64,000 nt of DNA from Pyrrhosoma nymphula. Taxonomy: Eukaryota > Arthropoda > Insecta > Odonata > Coenagrionidae. The notes under the pieces are model-generated. The model ran no database searches, had not been told where the DNA came from, and saw nothing but the letters and a program-made list of their open reading frames with translations. The position numbers and the translations under genes were made by a program. Shown here piece after piece: positions 1 through 11,623 of this stretch; positions within the stretch are counted from its first letter, which is position 1; every line of letters begins with the position of its first letter. The stretch is taken from the NCBI GenBank assembly GCA_963573305.1, contig OY754327.1, positions 144,810,855 to 144,874,854 on the forward strand, in the 5' to 3' direction.

Positions 1-340
1 GAGAGGGTGGAAGACTGGGTGGGTGCCCGAGGGGGCGCTGCGTGTGAAGGAGATAAAAAGATGAGGCGGAGAGAGAGTTGGTTCCGAGGAATCCCAGTGG
101 GGGCAGCGCTGCTCCGAGTGTGCGCCTTGGGGGGCGATAACCGGCGCTGACCGCCGAAGCGCCACCCCCTTCTCCCCCCTCATCCCCCCCCCCTTCTCCC
201 CCCCACCCCCCCCCAGCCCTGACTCGTCTCTCTCTTTCGTATTTCCCTCAAATTCCTCCTCCGCCTCCGCATCCACCCCCAGCCCTCTCGCTCCTCTTAG
301 CATCGAGTTCGTTCTCCCAGTCTCCGCAAACGGATTCACT
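1..340. other. GC-rich island: purine block followed by C-rich pyrimidine block
   Basis: The first 120 bases are rich in G and A on the plus strand. From about 160 to 330 the plus strand is almost pure C and T, with uninterrupted C runs around 184-215. This is the first of many islands in the window where strand polarity reverses. No convincing reading frame or promoter motif is seen. It could be part of a promoter or 5' untranslated region cut by the window edge. Confidence 0.55.
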
Positions 341-2025
341 CTGGTCAGATGATCAGTATTTCACACCTTTCTATTGCTCGAGAACAAGAAATTATCTCTC
401 TTCAGTTGTTTTGATGATTTTACGCATGGCGTTAAATTTATTCCCATAAGCTCTCCGTTGTGAGATATCGCCGAAGCAAACATAAACAATATAAACATCG
501 CTAGCGCGGCTTATCTATCAGTAGGTAAAGCGTCATCTCCAGTGGAAAGATGTATAAATTATAGGATGCATAGTTTCCTATCACTCGAAAATAACGCTAC
601 TATGAAGACGTTAAATTTGATTAATACTGGTTAGAAGATAGCTACTTAATTTTATGGCATCTTCTTGTCAAGGCAATTGACGTCTGTTCCGTTTGAGGTA
701 TTTCAGGCATAAGAGCGATTTGTAAATTTGAAGGGACACCATTTTATCTTCTTCTATTGTTCCTCCAAACCTGGCACAATCCATTATCAAAGTTGTGGTT
801 CTGGCAAATTAAATATGGTTTGCTTTTCCTGTAATTATTTTTCTAAGTTCATCATTGAAATCTATTAACGAAGTAGAATTTATGAGTTTTTTTGCTCTCG
901 GACGATTCTGGTGGTCCGTATGCCCCTGCGATCCCGATAAGTCATTGGCTTGTCATCAGGTTTCTCAGGGGTTGAACCATCAGAACTTGACAGAAACACC
1001 CATTTTGAGATCCTTGTTTTTTTTACTTTTCTCCTGAGCATCACTACAGAAAAAGATCAATGGAAATGACACAATAGGTGTCTTAAATTACTGTAACCTT
1101 TTAATATAGAAATTAGTTACCATTAACATATTGCATGCCTAATTGGAAGAGATACCTAAATTATTTTTATGAAATTTTGTTAATTGATATCAGTAACCAA
1201 GTTCACATTTCATTAGCTGGTAACAACAACAAGATCCCATTTCATCCGGGGTTAGTGAATAAAATAAAATAATATCTGAATAGCCTGATGTTGTGATGTT
1301 TTTACAAAATGTTAATTTCGTAATGTCAACATTTATTTCTTTTATTGGTTCGAATTTCTTTGAATCCGGCAAAATCATATTGCGAGAAAATCGTCTGCTT
1401 GTACATCGGCAACACTATGCCCAACTGCGTCAATGCTAGATTCATCATTGATATCACATGAAAGATACAGAAGAAGATACATTTTATAAAATAATAGTCT
1501 CCTTTGAGATATGAAAGGAAAGAAAGGAATAATGCTGACTCTATATTTCAGTATTGAAGTGTTTATTGCAGAGGGACGAGATATTCAGTACTACTATAGC
1601 ACTTGCCGTAACAGTATATGATGTACGAATTTAATTTACGGAAAACTCACATGACATGGAATTAGCCTTAGAGAAGACAGTTACTTTATTTCATTGGTAA
1701 GAGAAAATTAATAATAACCCACGTCAATTGAGTGATTTATGTACGTGCATTCTAAATCACTGAGAAATTTTTAATCTATTGAAGATAAGCGAAAATTTCA
1801 TGGCACAGACATTTTAAAAACACTGTAATAAACCATCGTTTTTGAAACATATAGAACGTAAAACATGCGAATCCCTCTTCATAGACATGAAAAACTTGTT
1901 AATACTTCATGACAAAAATTTTTTAGCCTGTTACAAAGGTGAGATTTCGTTAAGATACCGAAGGGAAATGTCACCACTTTGTGTCGCACCCCAAATTGTA
2001 AAATCCAGGTGGAGATGTTTTCCTG
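341..2025. other. AT-rich stretch with no recognisable feature
   Basis: The sequence is AT-rich and of ordinary complexity. Only short open frames with no family resemblance occur on either strand. I see no repeat ends, splice-bounded exon or RNA gene. Confidence 0.5.
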
Positions 2026-2700
2026 CGGGAAGAATGGAAAAGGAAAAGGAGATGGTGGGAGAAAAGGGAAGCGAGGAGATGGCAGGATGAGACTGGCGCC
2101 CTCGTGGTAGGTCCAAAAAGCCTAAAAATGGTCATTCGTTTCCGGATCAGAGAGGTTAGGAAGCTGGTGATGGGTCGATGAGGAGCTTTGGGGAGCGGCG
2201 AAGGGGAAAGGAGAAGTGTATTTAGGAAGGGGAAATGGGAAAGGGGGAGGATGGGGGGGGGTCTCTGCTGACGTCCTGACGTTCGCTAGACGGAGCAGCC
2301 GAAGATCCCGTCGTCATCTCAATTCTTTATTTCTTTCGCTCTCCTTCCTATCCTCTCCGTTTCCTTCTTCCACCGCTTATTACGGTCAGCTCGATGACCC
2401 GGATCTAACTCCGATAAGGATGCGTGTCAACTCCGCTTGTCGAACATGTCCTCACGAATACGCATAGACTAAGGAAACAGGGGCGAAGGTTGGCTGACAA
2501 ACGGCCGGCGAACGAAGATAAACGAAGGTCAAGATTGGCGACATAAAATTTACAAATGGCGGGGAACGAGAGAATGGTGAGGGAAGAGGGCTGCGGGGCT
2601 TTGGGCCATCTGATAGGAACGCTTCGAAGTGAAGGAGGGATAGGGGAAGGTCGTGAGGACTAGTTTAGAGGTTAAGCTGAGGGTAAAAGGTGTTGGGCTA
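2026..2700. other. GC-rich block with purine runs and ATGGC motifs
   Basis: The stretch 2030-2270 is rich in G and A on the plus strand, then a short pyrimidine-rich stretch follows at about 2320-2375. GAGAG-type words and ATGGC words (for example near 2556) occur close together. Such a mixture is reminiscent of insect regulatory DNA bound by GAGA factor and Pho/YY1, but this is inference from motif content alone. No coding frame is convincing. Confidence 0.35.
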
Positions 2701-3117
2701 AGGTAGTTGCCGATGGACTTCGCTCCTCGCTCTAGGGCTTTTGTTGTTGTGGGGATCCTCTTTAAACATTAACGTAGCATACTTGGATCTTGACTTCCTT
2801 TAAAAAATATATTTATTTTTGCTTGTACCTGCACATATTTGCGATCAGGAAACTACAAACAGCCCTTATGTGTACCCATGATATTACACGTAAGCAGCTA
2901 TGGAAGGCACTTCTTTCCTAAAGTTCCTGGACAAGTTGCATTCTTAACTTCAGCAGTTTTAAATACTATCAGCGAACTATGAACAAATTACAAGGCCGAG
3001 AAAATTGACATGCCGCTATGAGAATCTGGATTTGTGCCGACGCATTTCTCCAATTTTATGCTCCGATTAGATAGTACAAGTTGGACTGCGAGTGATTGAA
3101 TAAAATTGAATTAATTG
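2701..3117. other. Stretch with no recognisable feature
   Basis: Mostly AT-rich unique-looking sequence that separates the purine-rich block from the SINE-like repeat. Nothing can be supported here. Confidence 0.45.
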
Positions 3118-3293
3118 GCCGGTCTCCGTTGCTGCGGGGTATCGTCCTCGTCTGCCAGCCTGAAGGTCGTTCGTTTTAAATACGCCTGGGTGGTTTTTCG
3201 CCATCCAGGGAATGATTGTGTGTTGTCTAAATGTGTGTCTTAAATTGGCCTTAATTGGCGAAATCTGTAACCAGTAATGAAATTATTATTATT
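3118..3293 (+). repeat. tRNA-derived SINE-like repeat
   Basis: A GC-richer segment sits abruptly in AT-rich DNA. It starts with a tRNA-like head: an A-box-like TTGCTGCGGGGTATCG near 3129-3144, and about 30 bases later the context CCTGAAGGTCGTTCG where a B box would lie. A non-tRNA body follows and the repeat ends in a short ATT microsatellite tail near 3283-3293. Head, body and simple tail is the usual layout of a tRNA-derived SINE. The B box is degenerate (apparently a few bases are lost), so this copy is old. No clear target-site duplication was found. The exact family is not assigned. Confidence 0.5.
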
Positions 3294-3499
3294 CTGGCAC
3301 CAATCCTTTCATTTTTCAAAAATTGAAGTTGATCTCATATAAAATTTTCTATTTTTTTTAAGTATTCCCCACTCACACCTACAAGAATTGCCAATTAGAT
3401 ACTTTTCATCGAAGTTAACTCCAAATGCAGGTAGAATGAGCAAACACATTTCCCACCTAATTAGTGTTCCTTGCGATTTATTTCTGGGAATGTGTAGAA

Positions 3500-3507
3500 G
3501 TGGCTAT
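3500..3507 (+). repeat. Left target-site duplication of hAT relic
   Basis: GTGGCTAT lies immediately before the left terminus of the relic and matches GTGGCTAG at 6047-6054 in 7 of 8 bases. An 8-bp duplication is characteristic of hAT transposons. Confidence 0.65.
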
Positions 3508-4169
3508 TAGGGATTACCGTCCCAGGATTCCGGAAATATATCAGTTCCGAAATCCCTTGATTAGGTAGACACAAACCCCGGATCAAGGATTGATATTGAG
3601 CCTTTTGCTAACAGTTGGTGCTTTCAATGATGTTGTATTTCAAGTGAAATAAAGTATAAAATCAATCTAAGCTCATTGAGAAATAGGTAAATTTATTTGT
3701 TCTGCAAGTGAAGGTTTGTTTGTGCAAAAAAACATTGTAAATAACTGAATTATACCCTAATATATCTTAAAATTATGCAATTTTGATATAGATTTGATAC
3801 TATTGCACAGCTGTACTGAGTACAGTGTACTCAAAATAAGACAATCCGTTCCATACTCTTCTATTATAGGATACCGTTTAGCTGATAATCATAATTGACA
3901 GCTATGTACCAATATGGGCTTATAGACGTAAAGAAGGGTAATTTCGGGGAAGAAAAGCAATGAAATCGAAAGAGTGGAACGATAAAGACTTTTTCCTCGA
4001 GTGATGAAACAGACGGAGATGATTCTTTTGATGGTGAAGGTGTTTATAAGCATTAAGGAACAAATAATAATGCTTTGATCAAAAAATTAAGGAATGCGGA
4101 TCTTCTTTTCAGTAATTCACCGTAAAAAAATAAGTGATTACTTCTGAAATATGTAGGTAATCGAACAAT

Positions 4170-5026
4170 ATGATGCAAAAAAGGCACTTTAAAACGATAC
4201 ATAGACTTGTTGGCACCAGTTTAGTGAATATTATTGATCGTTGTATGCTGCTTATGACGTGCATAATGAAGCTCTTAATTGATCTGAATTCCGATTTATT
4301 CAGTGACAGTGAACTTTCTTCTTTTACTTTTGCAACCTTGTATTCGGTAAAATTTACTGCGGAAGCTCCTTGCCGAAGATGTGTAAATATGTTCAAGTGT
4401 AAAGGAGTGTTGGAATACATGTTGACAAAACTGAAAAATGTGAATACAGAATTGCTGCATGATATGAGATATGCCTTAGAGAATGAAATAAGAAAGAGAA
4501 GAAACGAATTGTTAGCGGTATTGAGGTATCTGCTCTACGGTTCACAGATTCGTGATAATGATTTGGGAAATTGTTTTCTTTTGTACTCTCACTAAAAGCA
4601 AACTTTTTTCTAAATATGTTTTGACAATTTTTTGACATTGATTTTTTTTATAAATTTCATTTTAATACCTGTAAATATTTGACCTTGTGGACATGGAAGG
4701 AGAGAATACTTTTTCACCATCTAGAAGCCGATCTGTTGATAGTGATTCGCGAATGGCAGTACCTATATGAGCCAAAATGTTTCAAGTGTGGTTTTAACAC
4801 ATTCAGATAAGTAAAACAAAGAACTTGATTGTGTGATTATCCAATGCTAAATTCCTCCAACGACATGTTCTTGTAATTTCAAAGAAATAGAATTATCAAC
4901 AGCTCGAGAACTGGAGGATTTCCGTAAGAGTGGACAGGTAGAAGATAGATTTTCATTTTCTTTAATAGCAGTTACTAGCTATTCCTCCACTTGTGTAGAA
5001 CCTTTTGAATCAGGAGAGATGATTTA
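4170..5026 (+). pseudogene. hAT transposase C-terminal remnant
   Basis: An open stretch of 141 codons (4170-4595) begins at an ATG but has no recognisable N-terminal domain. Its end contains ENEIRKRRNELLAVLRYLL, which resembles the helical region before the dimerisation domain of hAT transposases. About 370 bases further on (4962-5026) a separate frame encodes SYSSTCVEPFESGEMI, close in pattern to the hAT C-terminal motif (P-S-S-S-x-x-S-E-R-x-F-S-x-A-G-x-I). Stops and frame changes between the two show that the gene is dead. The catalytic DDE core is not seen. The assignment is by motif pattern only, supported by the hAT-like ends around it. Confidence 0.55.
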
Positions 5027-5300
5027 ATATTGATAAATATCGAGAATGATTGATGCTAAGTTGTCACACTACTTTTTAAGGGTATATTAGAAAATTTTAT
5101 TGAGGTTTTTCTTAAGGGAAACCGTAATGTGCAGGTATTGTTCCTTTTCATTAATGGAAAAATCGTTCCGTTTAAGATGCCACTCATTCATTAAAATTTT
5201 CTTTGTTTTTTCAATGTATCCTGTTTCATTTTGGTTTTACCTCAAGAAAAATTATTTTAATTTATATTACTTGGTTATTGTGTGTGCATGCAAATAAATA

Positions 5301-5907
5301 AAGGGTTGCTACTGGCCTGGAATATCTGAAAAAGTCATATAAATTGAAAAAGGGTCTAGAAAACTTGGAAAAGTCTTAGTAAATGATAAATTAGTCTGAA
5401 AATTTACTTTTCTAAGTCAAAATATGATTGCTTTCAATAAGAGAGGAGCGCCATTTTAGGCACTGCTTCTTAAGAGTGCGGACTTAGGGTTCTAGTACCT
5501 TGCCTGAATGAGGCCTTGAATCTCTTAGTTGGTGTTTAGCAACAATTATGCCCCAAAAATAAACTTTCTGGTCCTATTCTTTAGAGTCATTTAGGAAAAT
5601 GGAATATTTTTTCCTTCTCCGATTGTGCACAGGTAATTCGTGGCCCTAGTCGGGGCCGAGACTTAAGAATAATATGTCATCAGAAAGGAAGCAGATTTTC
5701 CCCAGAGCGATAGTGGTGGTGCTCTGTTTTTTTGAAAATTTATTTCCTCACCTTAGGTACATGTGTTATTGTGTTGTGATGATATTCTTGCGTCGTTTTT
5801 TATACACACTATAAAGAATGAAATATTCACCTGGAAAATTAAAATATTGGCCTGGAAAACCTGGAAATGTCGTGGGAACTAATGATTTCTGGTCGGTAGA
5901 AACCCTG
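5301..5907. mobile_element. MITE-like element nested in the hAT relic
   Basis: The left terminus AGGGTTGCTACTGGCC (5302-5317) and the reverse complement of the right terminus AGGGTTTCTACCGACC (5891-5906) match at 13 of 16 positions. Beyond the ends, both sides carry repeated CTGGAAAA/CCTGGAAA words, a style known from arthropod non-autonomous DNA elements. The middle (about 5440-5760) is different in character and contains no transposase. The element lies inside the 3508-6046 relic, so it inserted after that element. The target-site duplication is not clear. Confidence 0.5.
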
Positions 5908-6046
5908 TAACACTTAACCACTGCATATGACCTTGTATTTAAAATTATCGTTCACAAGTAATCAATGTTTTATTATTTCCCCATTACAGATCTTGTCAAT
6001 TCCGAGATCCCGGGATTGAGTAATCCCTCCGGGATTGCAATGCTTA

Positions 6047-6054
6047 GTGGCTAG
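6047..6054 (+). repeat. Right target-site duplication of hAT relic
   Basis: GTGGCTAG follows the right terminus directly and pairs with GTGGCTAT at 3500-3507, with one mismatch. Confidence 0.65.
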
Positions 6055-7133
6055 CATCCATTGAGTCCATGGCACAGCGGTTGTGCTACTGAATGAATAT
6101 CGAACAAATTCGCCATGCCTCTGCGAGGCTGCTTAAGTTATATTCAACTTCGTAATAATGTTTTTCCTGTTTTCATATGGCAAGTTATGAGGTGTACCAC
6201 TGAATTTGGAATACTTATATACTTCGTACAATTAGATTGGTCTGGAGACATTTTCGAAGCGAAAATTTTGTTCATATGATTCTATTAAATGTTTAGACTG
6301 TGCAATATTTTGAATTTCAAAATTTAAGTTTTGCTAAAATGGGAAGTCAAAATCAAATTCATATTAATGTGGCCATATTATTATTAAGTATTAATTTGAG
6401 TACATTCTAAATTAAGTTTCAGCATTGCACTTCTAAGCAAACACTCTCCTCAATTATGCCCAATAGGTTACTTAAGCCGACGGCAGTTTGTGAGCAAAAG
6501 CAGTGCTAAAATAAAAAAAGAATGTCTAATTGTTTCATTTGCTCTAATGAAGTGGTCATAATCACTAAATAGACAAATAATTGATTGATGCGACACAATT
6601 CCTTAATCTGGAAAGAGGATTACAATGCCTCATTATCTGACTGTACGCATTTCTAATCCAGCTGATTCCTAGTTGAGTTCCTTAGTCTCCATTTACATAC
6701 TTGTAGGAATACCTTCCAACTCTGCGAGCAATAGATCAAAGAAAGAAAGCCATCTTTAGCAAAGTCAGGAAACATAATTTGCTCCAGATAAATGCTCTTG
6801 GTCATTTTGTTGGCTTCAAGAGAAACAATAATGGTGTTAATTTAAAAAATGCCTTATGTTAGTAATATACGATGAAATTGACGTAAACAATTCAATGCAC
6901 TCCTAATCTATGGATTTATGGAGCTACATTTTCTATGATAATAAATCGGACGTAAGGTTAAACGAAATAAGCCTAAAACATCTCTTGCAATAAAGTGAGC
7001 ATTTATGTGTTAGTTCTTGCGTCTAAAATATCTGTACCTAGCTGTAGTTATGTATTTTCTTTCACTGCCTTTAGTGAGTAGCTTTATGGTGTGGTCTCAT
7101 TAATAATTAGCGCAAAAGATACTCAGAATGAGT
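6055..7133. other. AT-rich stretch with no recognisable feature
   Basis: Ordinary AT-rich sequence between the hAT relic and the foldback element. Only short unconvincing frames are present. Confidence 0.45.
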
Positions 7134-7146
7134 AAAAGTCTGTTTA
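7134..7146 (+). repeat. Left flanking 13-bp direct repeat of foldback element
   Basis: AAAAGTCTGTTTA occurs here and again at 7369-7381, one copy on each side of the foldback insertion. It behaves like a target-site duplication. Confidence 0.6.
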
Positions 7147-7368
7147 TTGCGGCGTAGGTTTCCGCGGGGCTTGAATGAAGGCTTGTTTATTGTTCGGGTT
7201 TCCTCCGCGTTCATTTTGACTTCGGACAACAGTTTCGCCCGGTTTCCTCCGAGCGTCTTCAGGTCGAAGGGAACACTTCGACCTGAAGACGTTCGGAGGA
7301 AACCGGGCGAAAATGTTGTCCGAAGTCAAAATGAACGCGGAGGAAACTCGAACAATTAATAAGCCTTC
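7147..7368. mobile_element. Foldback (long hairpin) element
   Basis: Two arms of 92 bases, 7178-7269 and 7276-7367, are reverse complements with only a few mismatches and enclose a 6-base loop. The sequence would fold into a nearly perfect hairpin as single-stranded DNA or RNA. A 13-bp direct repeat flanks the whole insert, which supports transposition or a copy-paste insertion rather than a local inversion. About 30 bases on the left (7147-7177) lie outside the arms. The apparent open frames on both strands are a consequence of the palindrome and are not genes. The family is not known to me. A 13-bp duplication is longer than hAT or Tc1 elements make. Confidence 0.75.
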
Positions 7369-7381
7369 AAAAGTCTGTTTA
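7369..7381 (+). repeat. Right flanking 13-bp direct repeat of foldback element
   Basis: Exact second copy of the 13-mer at 7134-7146, starting one base after the right arm. Confidence 0.6.
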
Positions 7382-8520
7382 ACTGAGCTAATCATGTTAT
7401 CTGTTGGCGGTTTTAAGAGGAATCATGTGACGACTAGTAATGGCATGGTATTTATTTATATAAATGACTCGGAAAACACGATTTTTTTTTTGATCTGACT
7501 GGAGAAAATATAAATAATTTAGGCCGTCTTAAGTTTTTTTCTTTTCTGACAGTCGATGAAGGTTTTATCGATCACTTCAAATGTGGCTCGTACCCTCTCT
7601 TCTCCCCTTTTTCGTAGCCCTCTAAACTCTCTATTCATGAAACATGGAGTCAAGGACTTCCTCTCATACGAGTCACCTATAAATACGATGGTAACGAAAT
7701 TAACAAAAGCGTCGTATTTACTTCGCAAAGTTTGTCATTTTTTCAAGACTAATTTTATGCATTTACATGTACCCCGCAGATATAGGGAAATTTATTCACC
7801 GGTACTGAACATTGCAAGCAGTTAAAATAACTAGGCTGCTGCTATTTTAACCGTAACTCCGTTAACCAAACATATTTTTCATTTATTCCCACCCCCTGAA
7901 AATACCCCATGAAATTTTACGTGAATGCCTACGTAAAAGGTGTTCGAAAATTGAAGTGAATAAACTTCTGATTTTAAAATGGACGTGTAGGTATCACCTT
8001 TAGTTTAAACAACCGCTAATTTTTGCGGGGTATCACCTATGCAGTTCAATGGTTGTTGAGTCCTTAAGTTTTTAATTTAAGTCCTTTTATGTTTTAACTT
8101 CTTTTGAAAATGTATTTGAAAACATTAGAATCAAATTATACTATTTATAAATTTAATATTTTCAGTAGAAATTACATATCTAGTCGATATAGCTTTAGGT
8201 TTAAGGACTTAAGTAATTATTTTCTGAAATGGCAATTTTTAACAGAATTTCATGGAGTAAAAAATAATTTCTTCTGATTCCCCTCTAAATTAAGTTTTAT
8301 TGCTATTCTGCATCTCCGGTTAAAGCTGAAATATGATTTACTGGAGATGCATCGATTCATAAGTTCTTCCATAACTAGTCGGTGTGTGTTCCTAGCTGCA
8401 TGAGTAAGTATGGGTAGGATTTGATCTTGAGTCTCTCACCGTGAAAATACAAAAAAGATTCTCAGTCTCAGAAAAAATGAAGGGAGACTCGTAAAATATG
8501 AGCCCATTTTGGAGAAGTGA
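7382..8520. other. AT-rich stretch with no recognisable feature
   Basis: Short frames occur on both strands near 7520-7825 but none resembles a known protein and they overlap each other antisense. Nothing else is supported. Confidence 0.45.
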
Positions 8521-8880
8521 GACATGGAATCCCCTAAAAATCTACTGGGCGACTATAGACAACGCTTCAAAAAATCCACTTCATATTGGGGATTATGGAC
8601 GACATTTCGAGGGAATATAGGGCAGAGATTGTCAAGAGAGGGGGATGGGACAGGGATTTTTATGGCACATGGAGCACTTGTAAGAGAGAGGGGGATGTGC
8701 GAGGAAAGGGAGTGGGGGTAGGGGCGGGCGATTCGGAGGAAAAAGGACGAATGCCTACCGGGGGAGAGTGTGAAGAGCCGTGCGACGACTTGCTCATATA
8801 CATTGCTCATTGTACTTGGGGGCGCCGAAGGATTACAGTAAGATTGGAGCAATCAAGTCGTCTACGCGGTCAAGGGAAAC
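8521..8880. other. Purine-rich block
   Basis: About 8600-8780 is dominated by G and A on the plus strand (GAGAGAGGGGGATG-like words). Overlapping frames on both strands are low-complexity and not credible genes. Confidence 0.4.
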
Positions 8881-9894
8881 AATGGCATCAGCGAAAGAAA
8901 CGAATTCAATGTCTTGCTTTTACATCGCTCTGATCTTCCTTATTTTCCACTTTAAATGCAAAAACAACTGAATCTCCGGTATCACGAAGGCTGCATGCAC
9001 TCGCGCTACTTGAAGACACACGCAATGCCCGTTTGTAAATGATTTCCTGGATGTTTTTACGTTCCGGACGCAGAGAAAAATGGAAGTTTTCTCGACGCTT
9101 ACTTACATACTTTTCGTTTCCAAGATGAGGCTTCTCTGACAGCTGGCTTGATTTATCTCGTCGTCATTATTTAAGAAGGTCATCTCCTCATTTTCTATCC
9201 TCTTGCAGGCCTCATTCCTCTGACTAATAAGCACGTTTGAATTTTATAAATTACGATGGTCTGTATATCGGGAGGTCAAATTCTGACGTGTGCCACTTTA
9301 ATGCTGATGCCCTCCCATGGGGTGAATTTTTAAGCTATAATCCAAACAAATTCGCTGAAAACTTGGACTATGGGACTTGAATATTTTTTGTCCCTTCCTT
9401 TTGGATTCCCGTTCCTTCGAATCAAATATTGCACTGAGACTCGTCCCACGGCTCTATGCCCCTTATAACACAAAGAGGTTATAATAGGATAATAAGTTTT
9501 CATGAAAGCTATTTCCACGTGAACAAAAAGCCCTACCTAAAACTTGTACTACTACTAGACCTTTATTAATTCGAGGTGTGCGCATACATTATGAACTACT
9601 GAGTTCCAACGAACCCTGACTACCTCGAGGCTTTTTTGCAGCATAAATGCTGAGCTGTCAAGCATCGATATTTATTGCATGTATGATGAGAGGTGACCTC
9701 ACCCACGTGAACACCTTGAAACCCTCCGTTACTAATGACAAAATTCTCATGTAAGGTGGGATTAGATCTCTTTAATGGGCAAAATAATTCGAAGCTAGCT
9801 AAGATATTTGATTAAATCCATCTTCGTCACCAATGAGCCTCTTCCTGATTAAACTCGGCAAGAAGTTGCAGTATTTTTCTTGCTGCAACGGTTA
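8881..9894. other. Mixed-composition stretch with no recognisable feature
   Basis: Unique-looking sequence. No repeat ends, RNA gene or convincing exon could be identified on either strand. Confidence 0.4.
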
Positions 9895-10165
9895 CGGGAT
9901 ACATAAGGAAGAGAGCGGTTATGGAGGCGGGGAAGGGGGCATGGAGATAAATGGCCCGTAGGGAGGGACTCTCGGTGATGGTATGGCCAGAGGAGGAAGG
10001 GGAGTAGACGAGCAGCGAGCGGTGAGAGCCCCAGGGTGAGTCTGCATTGGCAAGGGTACGGCTTTATAGGAGGAAAAGCCATGACTGACGCAGCAGGAAG
10101 TGAAAAAGAGCCAGTTTCGGAGGGGATCCAATGTGACTGGGAAGGGGAGGGATGAGATTGGTACA
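9895..10165. other. Purine-rich block
   Basis: The plus strand is G/A-rich for about 270 bases. The minus-strand open frames of 112 and 115 codons read as serine- and proline-rich low-complexity peptides in two frames at once, which indicates compositional artefacts rather than genes. Confidence 0.45.
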
Positions 10166-11623
10166 AAGAAAAGCCCATGTAGAGCATGCGAATTCGGAAT
10201 GATCAATAAAAAATCATCCGCAGGCGTTCGGCGCAATTTTTCCCAATGTTCCCTTGTTATTTTCATTTGATTTCCATGATAGGCATGAAGTGGAATATAG
10301 ATCAGGAAATGAATAAAAAGCCTTCCCGTATCAGGTAAATTATGCTGTGTAAATCGCGCAGAATGTTTCCATTTTATCTAACGGCTATATTTGATGCCAG
10401 AGAAAATTGCTTTGATTCACGTTGTATTCTCATATCCAAAAGCTTAGATTTTTAATGTGAATTCCTCTGTGTCAAAAAAATCAAAGTTAATGCGAATTCA
10501 CTTCATCGTGCAATGAATTAGCCAAAGGTTTAGATCTTTCATCCCGAATAGTGCATATGTTTAACTATTGAGCTTCATTCTTCCTTGATAGCAATTTTAG
10601 AATAAATATTAAGGAAATATGAAGTTTAAATTTTTTCTGAGCATGAGCGTTTGTAACTACTAATTGACTGTAACTAATAAATTGAAGAGTAGGGGTTGAA
10701 GTTTATTCTTTAGGTGATATTATCATTAAATTGTTTTAACAATAGATATTTTTAATGTGAGTGGCTCCATAGCATTTCATGTTTCAAATATTTGTGTGAG
10801 TTACAGAAAGAATACTTTGATATAAAGTTATTCCTCTTCGTCCTAAGTTTCAAAATTTTCAGCAAGAGTTCTCTAGTAATTGTTTCCGTTTTTCTATTTA
10901 TTTGTTTGCCATAATACTTTTCATTATTGTTTCCAGCCTCCCTGAATTTTTTAATTCTTTCAAATTATCGTTTCTCCGTTTTTGGTCCAATGCAATGTTT
11001 CTTCCATTTCTCATTCATTTTTTCTTCCATCTTTTTCTACCGACCACAGTTTCGCCTTTGTTTTAAACCTTGCCCTTAGCATTGGTTGAAACAACTTTTC
11101 TACCTGTATCCTTTGTTGAGTTTCTTCAAGCACAATTTAAACACGTCATCGTTCTTTAGAAGCTCATTATTTGAATTGTTTCCAATATTATCTTTTCTGC
11201 TTCAATTGTTCTCAACGCTTCATCATATAATGGCTATATACACGTGTATGTATATTAATTGTTCTTAACACTCATGATTATGTTGATAATTCTCGGTAGA
11301 ATTCCATTTTGATGAAAAAATTCCTTGCATTGGTGATTCGAATAAAAATTCTCGATTTTTCCATTTCAGGTTATCTCACTTCTTTGGTCACGAAATTTCT
11401 CCAGTTATTCAATTTTTGTCTTACCTAATGTTGCCAAACAATTATATTTATTTCATTTACGTTAATCTTAGGGGATTTCCTTTAAGGCCAACACATTTTT
11501 TTCTCCAAACATTTCTATGCAATGAGTAAAACGTAGAATTATTTCTAACTATAGCAAATCCTTGTTCAAATTTATTCTTCTTTTATTTCTTCACTAAACC
11601 CGTTAAAATTACGTCACCCGCGG
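10166..11623. other. AT-rich stretch, strongly T-rich after 10850
   Basis: Nothing but AT-rich sequence. From about 10850 to 11600 the plus strand is markedly T-rich. No feature is supported. Confidence 0.4.

Larger units (their letters stand above)
3508..6046 (+). mobile_element. Degenerate hAT-superfamily DNA transposon relic
   Basis: The left end reads TAGGGATTACCGTCCCAGG. The reverse complement of the right end reads TAAGCATTGCAATCCCGG. The two match imperfectly over about 18 bases, and both subterminal regions carry several copies of a CCCGGGAT-like motif (about 3519-3590 and 5998-6034). The ends resemble the TAGGG-TTGCCAATCCCGGGATT termini known in many invertebrate hAT elements. An 8-bp direct repeat (7/8 identical) abuts both ends. 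Inside lies plus-strand sequence with hAT C-terminal character and a second MITE-like element. Without that insertion the copy would be about 1.9 kb, shorter than most autonomous hATs, so it is probably internally deleted as well as decayed. Confidence 0.72.

Noticed and set aside
7144..7395. Mirror-image open frames on both strands sharing nearly the same peptide
   Set aside because: Direct result of the foldback arms; not genes.
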